A program made the translations under genes and the position numbers. DNA of 64,000 nt from Dyadobacter linearis (GTDB lineage Bacteria > Bacteroidota > Bacteroidia > Cytophagales > Spirosomataceae): assembly GCF_907165045.1 (NCBI RefSeq), contig NZ_CAJRAU010000003.1, forward strand, positions 868,001 to 932,000, written 5' to 3'. Below, one piece after another: positions 62,467 through 64,000 of the stretch (positions are counted from its first letter, which is position 1; each line of letters opens with the position of its first letter). A model generated the notes under the pieces. It was not told the DNA's origin, ran no database searches, and saw only the letters and a list, made by a program, of their open reading frames with translations.

Positions 62467-64000
62467 TCGCTACGCTGAGAAAACGATATTCCGGATTAGT
62501 AGCGGCGCTCTTTTTTATTCTGATAGTCGCTTGCTCCCGTGAAAGAACTGGTGAAACAGAAGCGGCATTTTACCAGGACAAACCGTTTTGGCAGGAATAC
62601 CACGAAGCCTCACTGATAGGGGAAAATGCCGAATCCAACGAAGTAAGGAGCATTTTTATTGATAAAGAAGATAATGCGTGGGCTGCTACCGCTGGTGGGA
62701 TATTCAAAAGAAACAGTGGTCAATCTGTATGGACGAAAGTAATATCCGGTGAAAATGACGGTCCGGCTTATGCAGTTGCACAAGACGAAACTGGCACAAT
62801 CTGGCTAGGTAACTGGAATGGGCTTTATAAATTTTCAAATAACAATCCTGACAAAGTTAACGGACTCAAAGGTCCAGTATCGGCGCTTCTGGCCGTCAAA
62901 AACACGGTTTATACATTGGGTCCCAGAGGATTTTGGATCAATAAAGGCCAGGGTTTTCGGGAGGACAAAAGTAATATTGCCAAATCCATCCGCGACGTAA
63001 TTAGTGACGGAGATAGTGGACTCTGGATCGCAACGGATGTAGGACTTTATCACTGGACGGAAACGAAAACGCAGCATTACTATCAAACTGACGCATTGAT
63101 CAGTGGCTATGCGAAAGGTTTGGCATTCAATACTGACCAGAAATTATGGGTAGGCGGCCTGGGTGGGATTACGGTTCGTAATGCGACTTCGAAGGATAGA
63201 GAAATTAGGGTAGACAATGGAATACCTTCGAGCCACGTCACCGCCCTCAGGCTTTCTCCCGACAGCTCCATGTGGGTCGGCACGCAATCTGGTGTGGTGC
63301 GATTTCGGCCTGACAGCACAAAATCACTGCTATTTTCAAGAAGATGGCTGCTCGATGATCAGGTGAATGATATTGCTTTTGACCAAAAAGGAAACGCATG
63401 GATCGCGACTCCGAAAGGTGTGAGTATTATTAGGAAAAGAGAAATGACGCTGGCTTCCAAGAGTGATTTCTTTTACCAGGAACTCATGAAAAGGCACATC
63501 CGTGCACCATGGATAGCCGGTCAGGCGCATTTGAAAATCCCAGGCGACACTACTTCCTGGGAGCCGGAAGACGATGATAACGACGGAGAATATACCGGAA
63601 ATTACCTCGCGATGGAAAGTTTCCGGTACGCGGCGACCAAACTTCCGGAAGCGAAAGTGAATGCAAAAAAGGCATTCGGATTTCTGAAATTATTGCAGGA
63701 AGTAACCGGCACTGACGGTTTTTTCGCCAGAACGATCATTCCCGCGGACTGGAAACAAATGCACGATGAAAACCGTGTGTTCACGGCGCGGGAAAAGGCC
63801 GATGCACTCGTGAAAGAGCCAAGGTTCAAACCTGTTGAAGTTCGCTGGCATTTATCAAAAGACGGAAAATGGCGCTGGAAAGGCGATACGAGCAGCGACG
63901 AAATGTGTGGTCACATGTTTGGCTACTATTTTTATTACACGCTCGTGGCCGATGAAGCCGAGAAGAAAATCATTGCCGCGCATGTTGGGAAAATCGTAGA
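62463..64000 (+). CDS. Lipoprotein with two-component-type propeller, C-terminus beyond window
   Basis: A partial gene, open from the ATG at 62463 (overlapping the previous stop) to the right edge, at least 512 residues. Lipoprotein signal ends ILIVACS. Residues about 60-325 contain Reg_prop-like propeller repeats (IFIDKEDNAWAATAGGIFKR, DSGLWIATDVGLYHWTET, QKLWVGGLGGITV, SSMWVGTQSGVVRFRPD, GNAWIATPKGVSIIRKR). The following part (from about 340) is a different helical region (YTGNYLAMESFRYAATKLPE, KKAFGFLKLLQEVTG, SSDEMCGHMFGYYFYYTLVA), resembling an alpha-barrel hydrolase-like domain rather than a kinase. It is coupled to a sugar kinase-phosphatase, suggesting an extracytoplasmic glycan role, which is inference. 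Confidence 0.8.
   Translation, partial: MIATLRKRYSGLVAALFFILIVACSRERTGETEAAFYQDKPFWQEYHEASLIGENAESNEVRSIFIDKEDNAWAATAGGIFKRNSGQSVWTKVISGENDGPAYAVAQDETGTIWLGNWNGLYKFSNNNPDKVNGLKGPVSALLAVKNTVYTLGPRGFWINKGQGFREDKSNIAKSIRDVISDGDSGLWIATDVGLYHWTETKTQHYYQTDALISGYAKGLAFNTDQKLWVGGLGGITVRNATSKDREIRVDNGIPSSHVTALRLSPDSSMWVGTQSGVVRFRPDSTKSLLFSRRWLLDDQVNDIAFDQKGNAWIATPKGVSIIRKREMTLASKSDFFYQELMKRHIRAPWIAGQAHLKIPGDTTSWEPEDDDNDGEYTGNYLAMESFRYAATKLPEAKVNAKKAFGFLKLLQEVTGTDGFFARTIIPADWKQMHDENRVFTAREKADALVKEPRFKPVEVRWHLSKDGKWRWKGDTSSDEMCGHMFGYYFYYTLVADEAEKKIIAAHVGKIV

Noticed and set aside
1..64000. tRNA, rRNA or tmRNA genes
   Set aside because: No cloverleaf or rRNA sequence was recognised by eye in any gap; a dedicated RNA search would be needed for certainty.

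Overview
The window comes from a Bacteroidota genome, most likely Cytophagales near Dyadobacter/Spirosomaceae. This rests on four things: the r-protein sequences and their lineage-style tails, promoters of the Bacteroidota type (-33 TTTG, about 19 bp, -7 TAnnTTTG), type IX secretion (T9SS) C-terminal domains, and a PorE-like OmpA lipoprotein. The genus is an inference; no rRNA or tRNA gene is present.

Region 1 (1-2000): a secreted rhodanese-thioredoxin fusion converges on carA across a shared terminator.

Region 2 (2000-21430, minus strand): the str-S10-spc-alpha ribosomal super-cluster, rpsL-rpsG-fusA-rpsJ-rplC-rplD-rplW-rplB-rpsS-rplV-rpsC-rplP-rpmC-rpsQ-rplN-rplX-rplE-rpsN-rpsH-rplF-rplR-rpsE-rpmD-rplO-secY-map-infA-rpmJ-rpsM-rpsK-rpsD-rpoA-rplQ. 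The small genes rpmJ and rpmD are included. Visible promoters and hairpin terminators divide it into rpsL-rpsG, fusA-rpsJ and rplC to rplQ, with a terminator-like hairpin just before rpoA.

Region 3 (21600-31700, plus strand): a PorE-like T9SS lipoprotein, a shortened cryptochrome-like protein without the usual FAD-site motifs, LemA, two TPM-domain proteins, a coiled-coil membrane protein, a POT peptide transporter and an M13 metallopeptidase lipoprotein.

Region 4 (31795-39182): an amino-sugar locus. A chitobiase-type GH20 hexosaminidase, an MFS sugar transporter and an AraC/XylR regulator form a minus-strand operon. A NagX-like membrane acyltransferase is divergent from it, followed by a convergent nucleoside hydrolase.

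Region 5 (39287-53731, minus strand): the most unusual part. A T9SS-exported subtilase is followed by a T9SS-exported YD/SpvB-like protein that overlaps by 4 bp an RHS-core protein ending in a toxin-50-like tip. Then come an immunity gene, a displaced and frameshifted second toxin tip, a second immunity gene whose 3' end has become toxin-tail sequence, a third tip fragment, and a broken copy of the RHS core. This is a polymorphic-toxin cassette array that appears to be linked to T9SS.

Region 6 (53978-64000): aroE, ribD, prmC, a lone moxR, yidD, lgt plus a small lipoprotein, an orphan GTG-started ECF sigma factor, a sugar kinase-HAD phosphatase fusion, and a translationally coupled propeller lipoprotein that runs off the right edge.
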